The position numbers were made by a program, and so were the translations under genes. Below are positions 56,350 to 64,000 of a stretch of 64,000 bases of DNA, in pieces. Under the pieces are notes generated by a model, which ran no database searches, was not told where the DNA came from, and saw only the letters and a list, made by a program, of their open reading frames with translations. The DNA comes from Mesorhizobium_K quangtriensis (GTDB taxonomy: Bacteria > Pseudomonadota > Alphaproteobacteria > Rhizobiales > Rhizobiaceae): contig NZ_JBEBMF010000002.1 of NCBI RefSeq assembly GCF_040081925.1, forward strand, positions 62,001 through 126,000, in the 5' to 3' direction. Within the stretch, counting starts at the first letter, position 1. Each line of letters begins with the position of its first letter.

Positions 56350-56679
56350 ATGATGCCGGAATCACCAGTCAGCAGCCTCATGCGTGCCCTCGCCGACCCG
56401 ACGAGACGGGCCATATTCGAGCGTATCGTCCAGACGGACGAGATCACCGTCGCGGAACTGACGAAAGGGAGCGGAGTCACCCAGGGAGCGATCTCGCAGC
56501 ACCTCAAGTCCCTGAAAAATGCGGGCTTGGTGAAGGAACGCCCGGCGGGCCGCAATGTCTTCTACCGCGCAGAGCCCAAGGGGCTGACGCCGCTCTTCGA
56601 CTGGCTGAAGTATTACAGCGTCTTCTGGAACAACCGCTTCGCAGACCTCAGAACGCTCATGAAGGAACTGGACCCATGA
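56350..56679 (+). CDS. ArsR family transcriptional regulator
   Basis: This 109-residue winged-helix protein has the ArsR fold: LMRALADPTRRAIFERI, VAELTKGSGVTQGAISQHLKSLKNAGLVKERPAGRNVFYRA. It has no metal-binding Cys pairs, so it is of the non-metal type that accompanies SRPBCC proteins. ATG 56350 or ATG 56353 is used. It overlaps the SRPBCC gene by four bases (ATGA). TTGACT at 56314 lies near the start; leaderless translation is a possibility. Confidence 0.9.
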   Translation: MMPESPVSSLMRALADPTRRAIFERIVQTDEITVAELTKGSGVTQGAISQHLKSLKNAGLVKERPAGRNVFYRAEPKGLTPLFDWLKYYSVFWNNRFADLRTLMKELDP

Positions 56680-57143
56680 TCCAAGCCCTGCATCAGGCTG
56701 CCGACACACGCGCCATCGTGGTTGAACAGGTGTTTCCCCACGCGCCGGCCATGATCTGGAAAGCACTTACCACCGGTGCGCTGATGGCGCGCTGGATCAT
56801 GCAGCCCGAGGGGTTCGAGCCCGTCGTCGGCAACCGTTTCAGCTATCGCACCACGCCGGCCGGCGCATGGGACGGGACGATCTCCTGCGAGGTCCTGGAA
56901 CTGATACCCGAACGGCGCTTCGCCTATTCGTGGAAGGGCGGCGACGACGGAAACGCCGGCTACGGATCGAAGCTCGATACTGTCGTCACATGGGACCTGG
57001 AGCCATGCGACGCGGGCACACGCGTAAGGCTTGTGCATGCAGGCTTTGAGATGCCGCGCAACGAAGTCGCCTTCAACAACATGGGCGGCGGCTGGAAGAA
57101 GGTCGTGCCGAAACTTGGCGCGGTTGCCAACGAAACCGACTGA
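56676..57143 (+). CDS. SRPBCC domain protein (AHSA1-like)
   Basis: This 155-residue protein has the START-like SRPBCC/AHSA1 fold: VEQVFPHAPAMIWKALTTGALMARWIMQ, then VGNRFSYRTTPAGAWDGTISCEVLE and TRVRLVHAGFE. These proteins bind hydrophobic ligands and often pair with an ArsR regulator, as here. ATG 56676 overlaps the ArsR stop. The GFA gene follows 13 bases later, so the three form an operon. The ligand is unknown. Confidence 0.88.
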   Translation: MIQALHQAADTRAIVVEQVFPHAPAMIWKALTTGALMARWIMQPEGFEPVVGNRFSYRTTPAGAWDGTISCEVLELIPERRFAYSWKGGDDGNAGYGSKLDTVVTWDLEPCDAGTRVRLVHAGFEMPRNEVAFNNMGGGWKKVVPKLGAVANETD

Positions 57144-57156
57144 ACCGGAGAAAAAC

Positions 57157-57570
57157 ATGATGAAACCTTACGCCGGCGGCTGCGCCTGCGGTGCGATCCG
57201 CTATGAGGTCACAGCCGAGCCGATGATGAGCAACGACTGCCAGTGCCGGCAGTGCCAGAAGGACAGCGGCACCGGCCACGGCTCCTATCTCGTCTTCCCC
57301 CGCGCCGCCGCGAAGATAACCGGACAGGCCAGCAGCTTCGATTTCACGGGCGATATGGGAACGATCAAGAGCCGCGCCTTCTGCAGCCATTGCGGCACGC
57401 CGGTTTACATGCTCTTCCCGACCATGCCGGACATTTTTGTAGTCAGGGCCGGCACGTTGGACGAGCCCGAGCGCTACCAATCGCAGATGGTATTCTGGAC
57501 TGATGCCGCGCAGCCATGGGACAGGATCGACCCCGCCCTGCCCGCCTTCCCCCGCATGCCGCCCGCTTAG
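57157..57570 (+). CDS. GFA family protein (glutathione-dependent formaldehyde-activating fold)
   Basis: This 137-residue protein has the GFA zinc pattern: GGCACGAIRYE, CQCRQCQKDSG and FCSHCGTPVYM (Cys pairs). The ATG at 57157 is preceded by CCGGAG. It lies at the end of the ArsR-SRPBCC-GFA run. The activity is unknown; the family name comes from one member that acts on formaldehyde-glutathione adducts. Its stop overlaps that of the convergent MFS gene. Confidence 0.85.
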   Translation: MMKPYAGGCACGAIRYEVTAEPMMSNDCQCRQCQKDSGTGHGSYLVFPRAAAKITGQASSFDFTGDMGTIKSRAFCSHCGTPVYMLFPTMPDIFVVRAGTLDEPERYQSQMVFWTDAAQPWDRIDPALPAFPRMPPA

Positions 57571-59045
57571 GAGCCAGCGGTCTTTTCCGACGTCTCCTTC
57601 GTGGCCATCAGCGCCGCGGTCGCGGCCAGCACTGCGAGGATGGCGAGCGCCGGAAGGCTGCTGCTCACCGCCGCGAGGAGGGTATCGCTGCTTGCCGTCA
57701 GCCAGCTCTTGTCCGTCCCGGCATCCTCCTGCAGCCGCCAAGCCAGCGTTGCCGCACCGACGGCGACGCCAAGGCTCGTGCCGAGCGCCCGCATCAGATT
57801 GAGCATCGATCCCGCCGCGCCGGACAGCGAAGCCGGTACTGCGGCCAGCGTGGCCGTGTTGTTGGGCGCGATGAAAAGGCCGAGGCCTATGCCGAACAGG
57901 ATGAAGGCCACCGTGTGGTAGAGCCGGTGATGCGCGATGTCGGCGGTCGTCAGGATCAGCAGCACCACGGCTGCCAGACAAAGGAACATTCCCGCCATGC
58001 CGATGGTGCGGACACCGAAACGCTCGCGGAGTTGGCTGCTGAACGGAGCGGTGAGCCCCAGCGCCACCGGAACCAGCGCCAGCCTGAAGCCGGCCTCGGC
58101 GGGGCTTTCCGAATAGCCGTGCTCCAGCGCAAAGGACATGAGGAAGAATATCCCGTAGAGCAGCGCATAAGAGAGCGCCACCGCCGCCGAGCCGAGATAG
58201 AAGGCCGGAATCCGGAAAAGCGCGGGATTGATCAGCGGCGAAGACGAGGCGCGCTCGCGGCGGGCAAGCAGCCAGAACAGGATGGCCGCGACCACCACGC
58301 TGACAAGGCTGAATGTCGACACCATTCCAGCGCCGGAAGCATGGTTGAGCGCGGTCACCGTGAGGATCAGCGCTGGGCCGATCAGCAGCGCGCCGCCCCA
58401 GTCGAAGGTTTTCGCGCTGTCGTTGCCAGTTGTGCGCGGCAGCGCCAGCCATCCGAGCACCACGGCGACCAATCCGAACGGCACGGTGATCCAGAAGATC
58501 CATCGCCAGCCGAGCGTCGCCAGCAGGACGCCACCGACGGCAGGGCCCGCGCTCATGCCGATCGCCTGCGCCGCCGCGAAATAGCCGAGCGCCTTCCCAC
58601 GCGATTCCTGCGGGACGGACTTCACCAGAATTGAGATGCTGTTCGCGCCGAGCAGCGATCCGCCGATACCCTGCAGGAATCGGAAGACCAGAAGCTGCTC
58701 GAAGCTCTCCGCCATACCGCAGAGCGCGCTCGCGGTGATGAAGACAGCGTAGCCTGCGATGTACAGCGTCTTGCGGCCAAACATCTCGCACAGGCGGCCG
58801 AAAATCGGCAGAAACGACGCGAAGGCCAGCAGGTAGGACAGCGCGACCCAGCTCACCTGCTGCAACGGCGCATCGAAGGCGCGACCCAGCGTCGGCAGGG
58901 CGAGCTGGACGATCGTTGCATCGAGCTGGCCAATGAAGGTCCCGACGCAGACGAGACCGACGACCACCCATTGATGCCACGGCTTGTTCTCGAACCATGA
59001 CAGGGGCGCCGGCTCGACGAGCAACCGACCAAGAAACGGCGGCAT
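57567..59045 (-). CDS. MFS drug-efflux transporter (DHA2/EmrB-QacA type)
   Basis: This 492-residue integral membrane protein has about 14 transmembrane helices, fitting the DHA2 group. Motifs are GQLDATIVQLALPTLGRAF in helix one, GRLCEMFGRKTLYIAG between helices two and three, and GPAVGGVLLATLGWRWIFWI (motif C). It pumps hydrophobic or cationic compounds out of the cell; the substrate is unknown. It lies eight bases after the phosphoesterase gene on the same strand, so they may share an operon. Confidence 0.92.
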   Translation of the reverse strand: MPPFLGRLLVEPAPLSWFENKPWHQWVVVGLVCVGTFIGQLDATIVQLALPTLGRAFDAPLQQVSWVALSYLLAFASFLPIFGRLCEMFGRKTLYIAGYAVFITASALCGMAESFEQLLVFRFLQGIGGSLLGANSISILVKSVPQESRGKALGYFAAAQAIGMSAGPAVGGVLLATLGWRWIFWITVPFGLVAVVLGWLALPRTTGNDSAKTFDWGGALLIGPALILTVTALNHASGAGMVSTFSLVSVVVAAILFWLLARRERASSSPLINPALFRIPAFYLGSAAVALSYALLYGIFFLMSFALEHGYSESPAEAGFRLALVPVALGLTAPFSSQLRERFGVRTIGMAGMFLCLAAVVLLILTTADIAHHRLYHTVAFILFGIGLGLFIAPNNTATLAAVPASLSGAAGSMLNLMRALGTSLGVAVGAATLAWRLQEDAGTDKSWLTASSDTLLAAVSSSLPALAILAVLAATAALMATKETSEKTAGS

Positions 59046-59053
59046 GACTTCTC

Positions 59054-60760
59054 CTACGCCTCGCCGAACAGGCCCTTGCCGACCGTCTGCAGAAGTCCCC
59101 AGGCCTCGTCATAGGTCTTGGGTTCGTCGCTTTCGGGAAGCTTGGCCTTGGCGACGAGCGCGCCCATCAGGGCCTGCGCGGGCGGGCTCAGGGGCGCATT
59201 TCCGGCCTCCGGCGAGAACGGCCCCGCCTTTTCCGGGTTTGGCGGAACATATTGCGGTGTCGTCTCCGGCCAGTCCCAAGGCTGGCGCGGCTCGGTCAGA
59301 TTGATCGCGTTGGTGATGTCGCGCGCCCCGGTGTCACGCGCCGTCAGCGGCTCCAGCCCGAACTTGTTGCAGAGCGTGGCTACCACGGCCGCGTGATGCA
59401 TCTCGTCGTGGATGATCGTGCCGGCTTTCGTGTAGGCCGAGATCGCGATCGCAGGCACACGAACGCCGAGGCGATCGAACTGGAACCCCATCTCCGTGTT
59501 CGTCATCGGCCCCGGAGGCACGGCGGCGGGCGGGGGCACGTGGTCGTGGATACCGCCATGCTCGTCGAAGGTGACGAGCAGCATCGTGTTCATCGCGTTG
59601 GAGCCCTTGTCCGAGGCGCTGTTGCGGATCGCCATATAGACGTCGCTCAGCAGCTCCTCGCCGGCGCGCACGTCGGAATTGCCGCCGACCTCGACCTCTT
59701 TTCCGTCCTCGCCCTTGAAGGAATAGGAGGCCACCGGAGGATGCATGTCGTTGTGATCGAAGATGAGCCTCGGCTCGACGAAGGCGTAGGCCGGCAGCGT
59801 CCCGGCGGCGACATCGGCATAAAACTGCTTCATAGGCTTGAAGCGTGTCTTCCAGAGCGGCTCCAGCGCCGGGCCGTTGATGAAGCCCGTGAGCGACACG
59901 ACCTGGCTCTCGTCGAAATAGACGGCCCAGGAGATCCCCTTTTCCTCCAGCCGGTTGAAGATGGTCGGGACGGCGTTAGCCTTCGGGTCCATCCACTTGC
60001 CGTAGCCGGCCTTGCCCCGGTTGACGACGAAGCCGGACGAGGTCGACGCATGGAAGAAAGCGCGGTTGCAGAAGGTCTGCGACGGCACCGCGCAGAACCA
60101 TGCATCGTAGACGGCGAATTCGCGGGCAAGCGTGCTCGTGACCGGCATCATCTCGGGGCTGAAAGACCCCATGACGACAGCGAATTCCTCCTTGGTCGGC
60201 TGGCGGCCCTGTGTCGCCACGAAATTATTGATGTAGTCGGTGACAAAACCCTGCATTTCCGCCCTCGCGCCGGCCGGCGGCGCGTTGAACGGCGCGGTCA
60301 TGTCGATGTACGTCACGTGGGCATTGCCAGGCGGATCGACGGTGCCGAACAACTGCGTGTTCACATGCGGATATTCCTCGCCCGGATCGGGGTTCGGGCT
60401 GTCCATGATCGTATCGGTCGGCCCGGTGTAGATGTGGGCGGGAATCGGCCCTTCCGGCGACGGGTTTGAATAGTCGCCATTGGCGAGGCCGTCGAAAGTC
60501 TGGCCCTCCGGTAGTTTTTCGGGCGGGTAGAGATAGCCGAGCAGATTGTCGAAGGACCGGTTCTCGAACATCAGGACGACGAGATGATCGAAGCCGGGCT
60601 TCTCGGGCACCGGCAGCAGTGGCGGCAGTTCGCCTGCTTGCGCACCCCCTTGCGCATGCGCGGCTCCGCCTGCCAGCGGTATGGCGCCCGCTCCTGCCGC
60701 TGCAGAAAGCTTCAGGAACCCCCGCCGTGATGTATGCGGCGGCCTCTTGTCGTTTGTCAT
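59054..60760 (-). CDS. Tat-exported phosphoesterase (phospholipase C / AcpA family)
   Basis: This 568-residue protein begins MTNDKRPPHTSRRGFLKL, a twin-arginine signal with an AHAQ cleavage site. The catalytic domain has the phosphoesterase motif FDHLVVLMFENRSFDNLLGYL and later TFDEHGGIHDHVPPP, the metal and nucleophile region of the bacterial phospholipase C/acid phosphatase family. It should act in the periplasm or outside on phospholipids or phosphomonoesters; the exact activity is not known. It shares a likely operon with the MFS pump. Confidence 0.9.
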   Translation of the reverse strand: MTNDKRPPHTSRRGFLKLSAAAGAGAIPLAGGAAHAQGGAQAGELPPLLPVPEKPGFDHLVVLMFENRSFDNLLGYLYPPEKLPEGQTFDGLANGDYSNPSPEGPIPAHIYTGPTDTIMDSPNPDPGEEYPHVNTQLFGTVDPPGNAHVTYIDMTAPFNAPPAGARAEMQGFVTDYINNFVATQGRQPTKEEFAVVMGSFSPEMMPVTSTLAREFAVYDAWFCAVPSQTFCNRAFFHASTSSGFVVNRGKAGYGKWMDPKANAVPTIFNRLEEKGISWAVYFDESQVVSLTGFINGPALEPLWKTRFKPMKQFYADVAAGTLPAYAFVEPRLIFDHNDMHPPVASYSFKGEDGKEVEVGGNSDVRAGEELLSDVYMAIRNSASDKGSNAMNTMLLVTFDEHGGIHDHVPPPAAVPPGPMTNTEMGFQFDRLGVRVPAIAISAYTKAGTIIHDEMHHAAVVATLCNKFGLEPLTARDTGARDITNAINLTEPRQPWDWPETTPQYVPPNPEKAGPFSPEAGNAPLSPPAQALMGALVAKAKLPESDEPKTYDEAWGLLQTVGKGLFGEA

Positions 60761-60882
60761 GCTTCCCCCAAAGCCACAGATCCGGCAACGGGAGAATGCC
60801 GCGCGCGGCACATGACTGCAAGGGCCGGCGCGCGGCACATTTCAGGCGAACAATGCTCCGACGTTGGCCTGTTGGATCTACC

Positions 60883-61638
60883 TCAGATCGACTGGCCGCC
60901 AGATACTTCTATACGCTGGGCGTTGACCCAGCCGTTCTCCGGCTGAAGAAGGCTGGCGATCATCGGGCCGATGTCGTCGGGCAATCCAACGCGGCCGAGC
61001 GCAATCATTCCTGCGAACTGACGGTTCATTTCCGGGGTGTCTCGCACGGCGCCGCCCAGGAAGTCGGTCTCGATCGCGCCCGGCGCAACCGTATTGACGG
61101 CAATACCGCGACCTCCCAGTTCCTTCGCCATGTAGACGCTCAGCATTTCGACGGCCGCCTTTGCGGCGGAATAGGCGGCAAACCCAGGCACGGAGATGCG
61201 CGTGAGGCCCGACGACAGGTTCACGATGCGCGCGCCATCCGCCAGAAGCGGGAGCAAGGCCTGCGTGAGGAAGAACACGCCCTTGAAGTGCACGTTGACG
61301 AGCGAGTCGAACTGCGCCTCGGTCGTGTCTGCGATGAGCGCGTATTCGCCATGGCCTGCGTTGTTGACGAGATAGTCCAGCGTTTCGCGCGCAAAGGTCC
61401 CCCGCAGCGTTGCGCGCAGCCTCTCCACAAAATTGGGAAAGGTGGCGACGGCGCCTGTGTCGAGTTGGAGGGCAGCAGCCTTGCGACCCATTGCCTGAAT
61501 CTCCGTGACGACGGCCTGGGCCTCGTCGGCCCGGCTGTGATAGGTGATGACCACGTCACTTCCCTTTCGCGCTATGCCAAGCGCGGTGTTTCGACCCAGA
61601 CCCCGGCTTCCGCCGGTAACCAGAGCAACGTTTGTCAT
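60883..61638 (-). CDS. SDR family oxidoreductase
   Basis: This 251-residue classical SDR starts at ATG 61638 with GGAG eight bases upstream. Motifs are VTGGSRGLGRNTALG, NNAG and the catalytic Ser-Tyr-Lys in VNLSSGLTRI and FAAYSAAKAAVEM. It reduces or oxidises an unknown carbonyl or alcohol. It is divergent from an AraC-type regulator across a promoter region with repeats, so that regulator is its likely controller. Confidence 0.92.
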   Translation of the reverse strand: MTNVALVTGGSRGLGRNTALGIARKGSDVVITYHSRADEAQAVVTEIQAMGRKAAALQLDTGAVATFPNFVERLRATLRGTFARETLDYLVNNAGHGEYALIADTTEAQFDSLVNVHFKGVFFLTQALLPLLADGARIVNLSSGLTRISVPGFAAYSAAKAAVEMLSVYMAKELGGRGIAVNTVAPGAIETDFLGGAVRDTPEMNRQFAGMIALGRVGLPDDIGPMIASLLQPENGWVNAQRIEVSGGQSI

Positions 61639-61654
61639 GTCAAAGTCTCCTTAA

Positions 61655-61772
61655 ATGTCTGACGGGCCCGATATGGCCCAGCGGTCCGGACCGTTGTTGC
61701 CAGAAATTCGAAATCTCTTGCCTGATTGTCCGAATGGGCTGTGTGCCGCCGGCAAAACTGCTATGTCTGACG
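61655..61772. promoter_or_regulatory. Divergent SDR/AraC promoter region with repeats
   Basis: ATGTCTGACG occurs at 61655-61664 and 61763-61772, 108 bases apart in the same direction. Between them lie the inverted repeat GGGCC-N6-GGCCC (61664-61679) and the 12-base palindrome CGGTCCGGACCG (61682-61693). Direct repeats suit AraC-type binding; the assignment is inference. Confidence 0.5.
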
Positions 61773-61773
61773 A

Positions 61774-62664
61774 ATGACCACGCTTCTCGATGCGGTACGC
61801 CGTTATGCGGACGTCCATGCCGATCAGGACGGGATCGCGCGCACACCGATCGCCGGCCTCTCAACCGTCCGGGCCGCGCGACCCGGCGATCTCGTCCACG
61901 CCGTGTCACGGCCGCTTGTCGCTCTCGTGGTGCAGGGCGCCAAGCATGTCGCGATGGGGGCGTCCGAGTTCCGGTTCTCCGCCGGAGACTCGCTCCTTAT
62001 CGCAGCGGATGTACCGACCGTGAGCCAGATCACGCGCGCCAGTATCGCCGCGCCATACTATTCGCTGGTGCTGGAACTCGATCCCGCCATCATCGGCGCA
62101 CTTTCGATGCAGATGAAGGCCGTGGCTGCCTCCGATGACGCTCCAGTCCGGGTGAGTCCGACCGAAGAGGAGCTCGCCGACGTGGCCGTACGTCTCATGC
62201 GGCTCCTGGACCGCCCTTCATCCTTGCCTATCCTGCAGGAGCAACTCCTGCGCGAGGCCCACTATTGGCTGCTTGCCGGCCAGCACGGTAACGCCATCCG
62301 GCGTCTCGGCCTGCCTGACGGCAACGTCCAACGCATCGGTCGCGCGATCGCGCTGCTTCGGGCCGAGTATGCGCAGGTCCTGCCGGTGGAGCGGCTGGCG
62401 GCAATCGCCGGCATGAGCATCTCATCCTTCCATCAGCATTTCCGGGCAATCACCACGCTGTCGCCTCTGCAATTCCAGAAACAGCTTCGCCTGATCGAGG
62501 CACGCAGGATGATGATGTCGCAAGGCGCATCTCCCAGCAGCGCGGCGTTCGCCGTCGGCTATGAAAGCGTGCCGCAGTTTACACGCGAATACGGTCGCTT
62601 CTTCGGTTTACCACCGGTCAAGGACATCAGGGCAGCGAGAACGCTGTTGCAATCGGTGGCCTAA
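61774..62664 (+). CDS. AraC family transcriptional regulator
   Basis: This 296-residue regulator has an N-terminal AraC_N-type sensor domain (PLVALVVQGAKHVAMGASEFRFSAGDSLLIAAD in parts) and the C-terminal double HTH with PVERLAAIAGMSISSFHQHFRAIT and AFAVGYESVPQFTREYGRFFGLPP. It probably senses a small molecule and controls the divergent SDR gene. ATG 61774 has no clear Shine-Dalgarno. The bicupin gene follows on the same strand. Confidence 0.9.
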   Translation: MTTLLDAVRRYADVHADQDGIARTPIAGLSTVRAARPGDLVHAVSRPLVALVVQGAKHVAMGASEFRFSAGDSLLIAADVPTVSQITRASIAAPYYSLVLELDPAIIGALSMQMKAVAASDDAPVRVSPTEEELADVAVRLMRLLDRPSSLPILQEQLLREAHYWLLAGQHGNAIRRLGLPDGNVQRIGRAIALLRAEYAQVLPVERLAAIAGMSISSFHQHFRAITTLSPLQFQKQLRLIEARRMMMSQGASPSSAAFAVGYESVPQFTREYGRFFGLPPVKDIRAARTLLQSVA

Positions 62665-62700
62665 AGGCGCGGCCAGCCTGCTATGCGCCTGTGGCTTCTT
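62665..62700 (+). terminator. Possible hairpin terminator after AraC gene
   Basis: AGGCGC (62665-62670) and GCGCCT (62685-62690) form a 6-bp stem with a long loop, followed by a pyrimidine-rich stretch. The stop of the AraC gene is right before it. It is weak as a terminator. Confidence 0.3.
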
Positions 62701-62791
62701 CGTTTCGACGTTTGCCACGATCGGGCCGGGCTTGTGGACAGACGCGTTCAAGACCTATGGTCAATCCGCCTTTTTGGGGGATGAGGAAAGC

Positions 62792-63832
62792 ATGGTCGCA
62801 GCAGCGCAGAAATCCCGGCATGTCGCCGTCCTCGCGGGCTCGCCGCGATTCGCGGGGCCGCTCGGGTCGATCAGCCATGTCGACGCCACCGACCTTCCGA
62901 TCCTGCACCGGATGTCGATCCGTCGCCTCGTTCTGGAAGCGGGCGGCCTGCGCGAACCGCACTGGCACGCCAACGCCAACGAGCTTGGCTACTGCCTGCG
63001 CGGCGAGGCGCTCGTCACCATCGCGGGCAACCATGCGCAGCGCGACAGCTTCACGGTAACCAAGGGCGAAATGTTCTTCGTTCCGTCAGGGACGATGCAC
63101 TGCATCGAGAACATCGGCCAATATGCAGCGGAATTCGTCCTCGCTTTTTCCCACGAAAAACCGGAGGATTTCGGCTTGCGCGCCTCTTTCGCGGCGATGC
63201 CTGACGGTGTGCTTGGGAACACCTATGACCTTCCTGCAGGCGCATTCGAGACATTCGACCGGAAGGGCGAGGCGCTCGAAATCCTCACCCTGCCCCGGCC
63301 GACGCCTGTCGAGGCGCAGGCCCGCCACGTCAACCGCTACAAGTACAGCATCGAGGCAGCCGCGCCGCAGATCGACTTCCACGCCGGCACCGCTCACACC
63401 ACGAACGCCTCGCTCTGGCCGGCGCTGAAGGACATCGCGATGTACTCGGTGACGATCAGCACCGCGGGAATGCGCGAGCCGCATTGGCATCCCGAAACGG
63501 CCGAGATGGGCTATGTCGCCGCCGGCACGGTGCGCATGACCATTCTCGACCCGGACGGCGGCACCGACACCTATACGATCGGACCGGGCAACACCTATTT
63601 TATCCCGCGCGCCTATCCTCACCACATCGAGAATGTCGGCGAAGGCACCGCGCACCTGCTGATCTTCTTCGACCAGGTTTTCCCCGGCGACGTCGGCTAT
63701 CGGACGCTGATCGACATGTTCCCGCGCCCCGTCGTGGCGGCGACGCTGGGGATAGCGGAAAAAGACCTGCCGGAATTCCCGTTCACGCAGATCGACCCGC
63801 TGCTGGTGGATCGCATCAACCCCAAGACATGA
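62792..63832 (+). CDS. Bicupin protein (oxalate decarboxylase-like)
   Basis: This 346-residue two-cupin protein has REPHWHANANELGYCLRGEAL with a later His in MHCIEN in cupin one and REPHWHPETAEMGYVAAGTV with PHHIEN in cupin two, so both keep a full His/Glu metal site. It resembles oxalate decarboxylase-type bicupins but has no signal peptide, and the substrate is not known. Start ATG 62792 follows GAGGAAAG. It lies downstream of the AraC gene, 127 bases after its stop. Confidence 0.87.
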   Translation: MVAAAQKSRHVAVLAGSPRFAGPLGSISHVDATDLPILHRMSIRRLVLEAGGLREPHWHANANELGYCLRGEALVTIAGNHAQRDSFTVTKGEMFFVPSGTMHCIENIGQYAAEFVLAFSHEKPEDFGLRASFAAMPDGVLGNTYDLPAGAFETFDRKGEALEILTLPRPTPVEAQARHVNRYKYSIEAAAPQIDFHAGTAHTTNASLWPALKDIAMYSVTISTAGMREPHWHPETAEMGYVAAGTVRMTILDPDGGTDTYTIGPGNTYFIPRAYPHHIENVGEGTAHLLIFFDQVFPGDVGYRTLIDMFPRPVVAATLGIAEKDLPEFPFTQIDPLLVDRINPKT

Positions 63833-63844
63833 GGCAAGGCAGGC

Positions 63845-64000
63845 TCACGCCTCTCGCAGGATCTTCTCCATCGGCCTGCCCTTCGCCAGTTCGTCGATCA
63901 GCTTGTCGAGATAGCGTATCTCGCGCATGGTCGGCTCCGCGATGTCTTCGACGCGGACGCCGCAAATGAGGCCTTTGATCTGCGCGCGGGAAGGATTCAT
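63845..64000 (-). CDS. DUF2200 family protein (partial, C-terminal part)
   Basis: The 51 codons visible at the right edge read NPSRAQIKGLICGVRVED, then PTMREIRYLDKLIDELAKG and RPMEKILREA, which match the C-terminal half of DUF2200 proteins as I recall them. The Met at the edge is probably internal, since family members are about 115 residues. The function is unknown. It lies on the minus strand, convergent with the bicupin gene, whose stop is 12 bases away. Confidence 0.7.
   Translation of the reverse strand: MNPSRAQIKGLICGVRVEDIAEPTMREIRYLDKLIDELAKGRPMEKILREA

Noticed and set aside
57073..59112. 679-codon minus-strand frame across GFA and MFS genes
   Set aside because: It overlaps the MFS gene in another frame and has no recognisable domain.

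Overview
The window is GC-rich chromosomal DNA from an alphaproteobacterium of the order Rhizobiales, most likely a Mesorhizobium/Aminobacter-like member of the Phyllobacteriaceae. The evidence is gene content and order: clpP-clpX, rplM-rpsI, plsX-fabH-ihfA-merR, glyA-nrdR-ribD-ribE-ribH-nusB, an ldtR-ldtP pair, a Mg-type hemB and a K+-independent proton-pumping pyrophosphatase. These placements come from reading the translated proteins; no database search was run.

Layout. Bases 1-2000 hold clpX (cut by the left edge) and clpP. Bases 2100-11700 are a mixed metabolic and regulatory stretch: a DAO-type FAD oxidoreductase divergent from a cytochrome P450, a TetR-cupin pair, a DUF4242 protein divergent from an HxlR-type regulator across a perfect palindrome, metY, a CoA-binding protein, an ATPase, an enoyl-CoA hydratase and an OsmC protein. 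Bases 11700-17700 hold rplM-rpsI, a WD40-like protein, an agmatinase-family hydrolase, argC and heme A synthase. Bases 17700-27475 are a compact exopolysaccharide locus (deacetylase, acyltransferase-like protein, Wzz/BY-kinase-like protein, Wza lipoprotein, glycosyltransferase, WcaJ/ExoY-type initiator, Wzy-like polymerase) that ends inside an antisense tRNA-Pro(GGG).

Bases 27700-47600 are mostly core genome: a SulP-STAS-cNMP transporter, the plsX-fabH-ihfA-merR group, a cytochrome bc1 chaperone and DUF177 pair, bamE, hppA, the riboflavin/nusB/nrdR/glyA block, ldtR-ldtP and a 3-hydroxyisobutyryl-CoA hydrolase. Bases 47700-64000 are more accessory: hemB, a DUF1801 protein, a molybdopterin oxidoreductase with a Cys-rich small protein, a structured gene-free stretch, a frameshifted c-heme-sensor adenylate cyclase, sodC, three small regulator-plus-enzyme modules (TetR/SDR, ArsR/SRPBCC/GFA, AraC/SDR/bicupin), a Tat-exported phosphoesterase with an MFS pump, and the C-terminal part of a DUF2200 protein at the right edge.

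The most noteworthy items are the broken CxxCH-heme adenylate cyclase next to a hairpin-rich gene-free stretch, the Wzc-like protein whose kinase P-loop has decayed, several clean operator-like palindromes next to local regulators, the tRNA-Pro/polymerase overlap, and a hairpin leader before rplM. No CRISPR array, transposase, integrase or rRNA gene was found.
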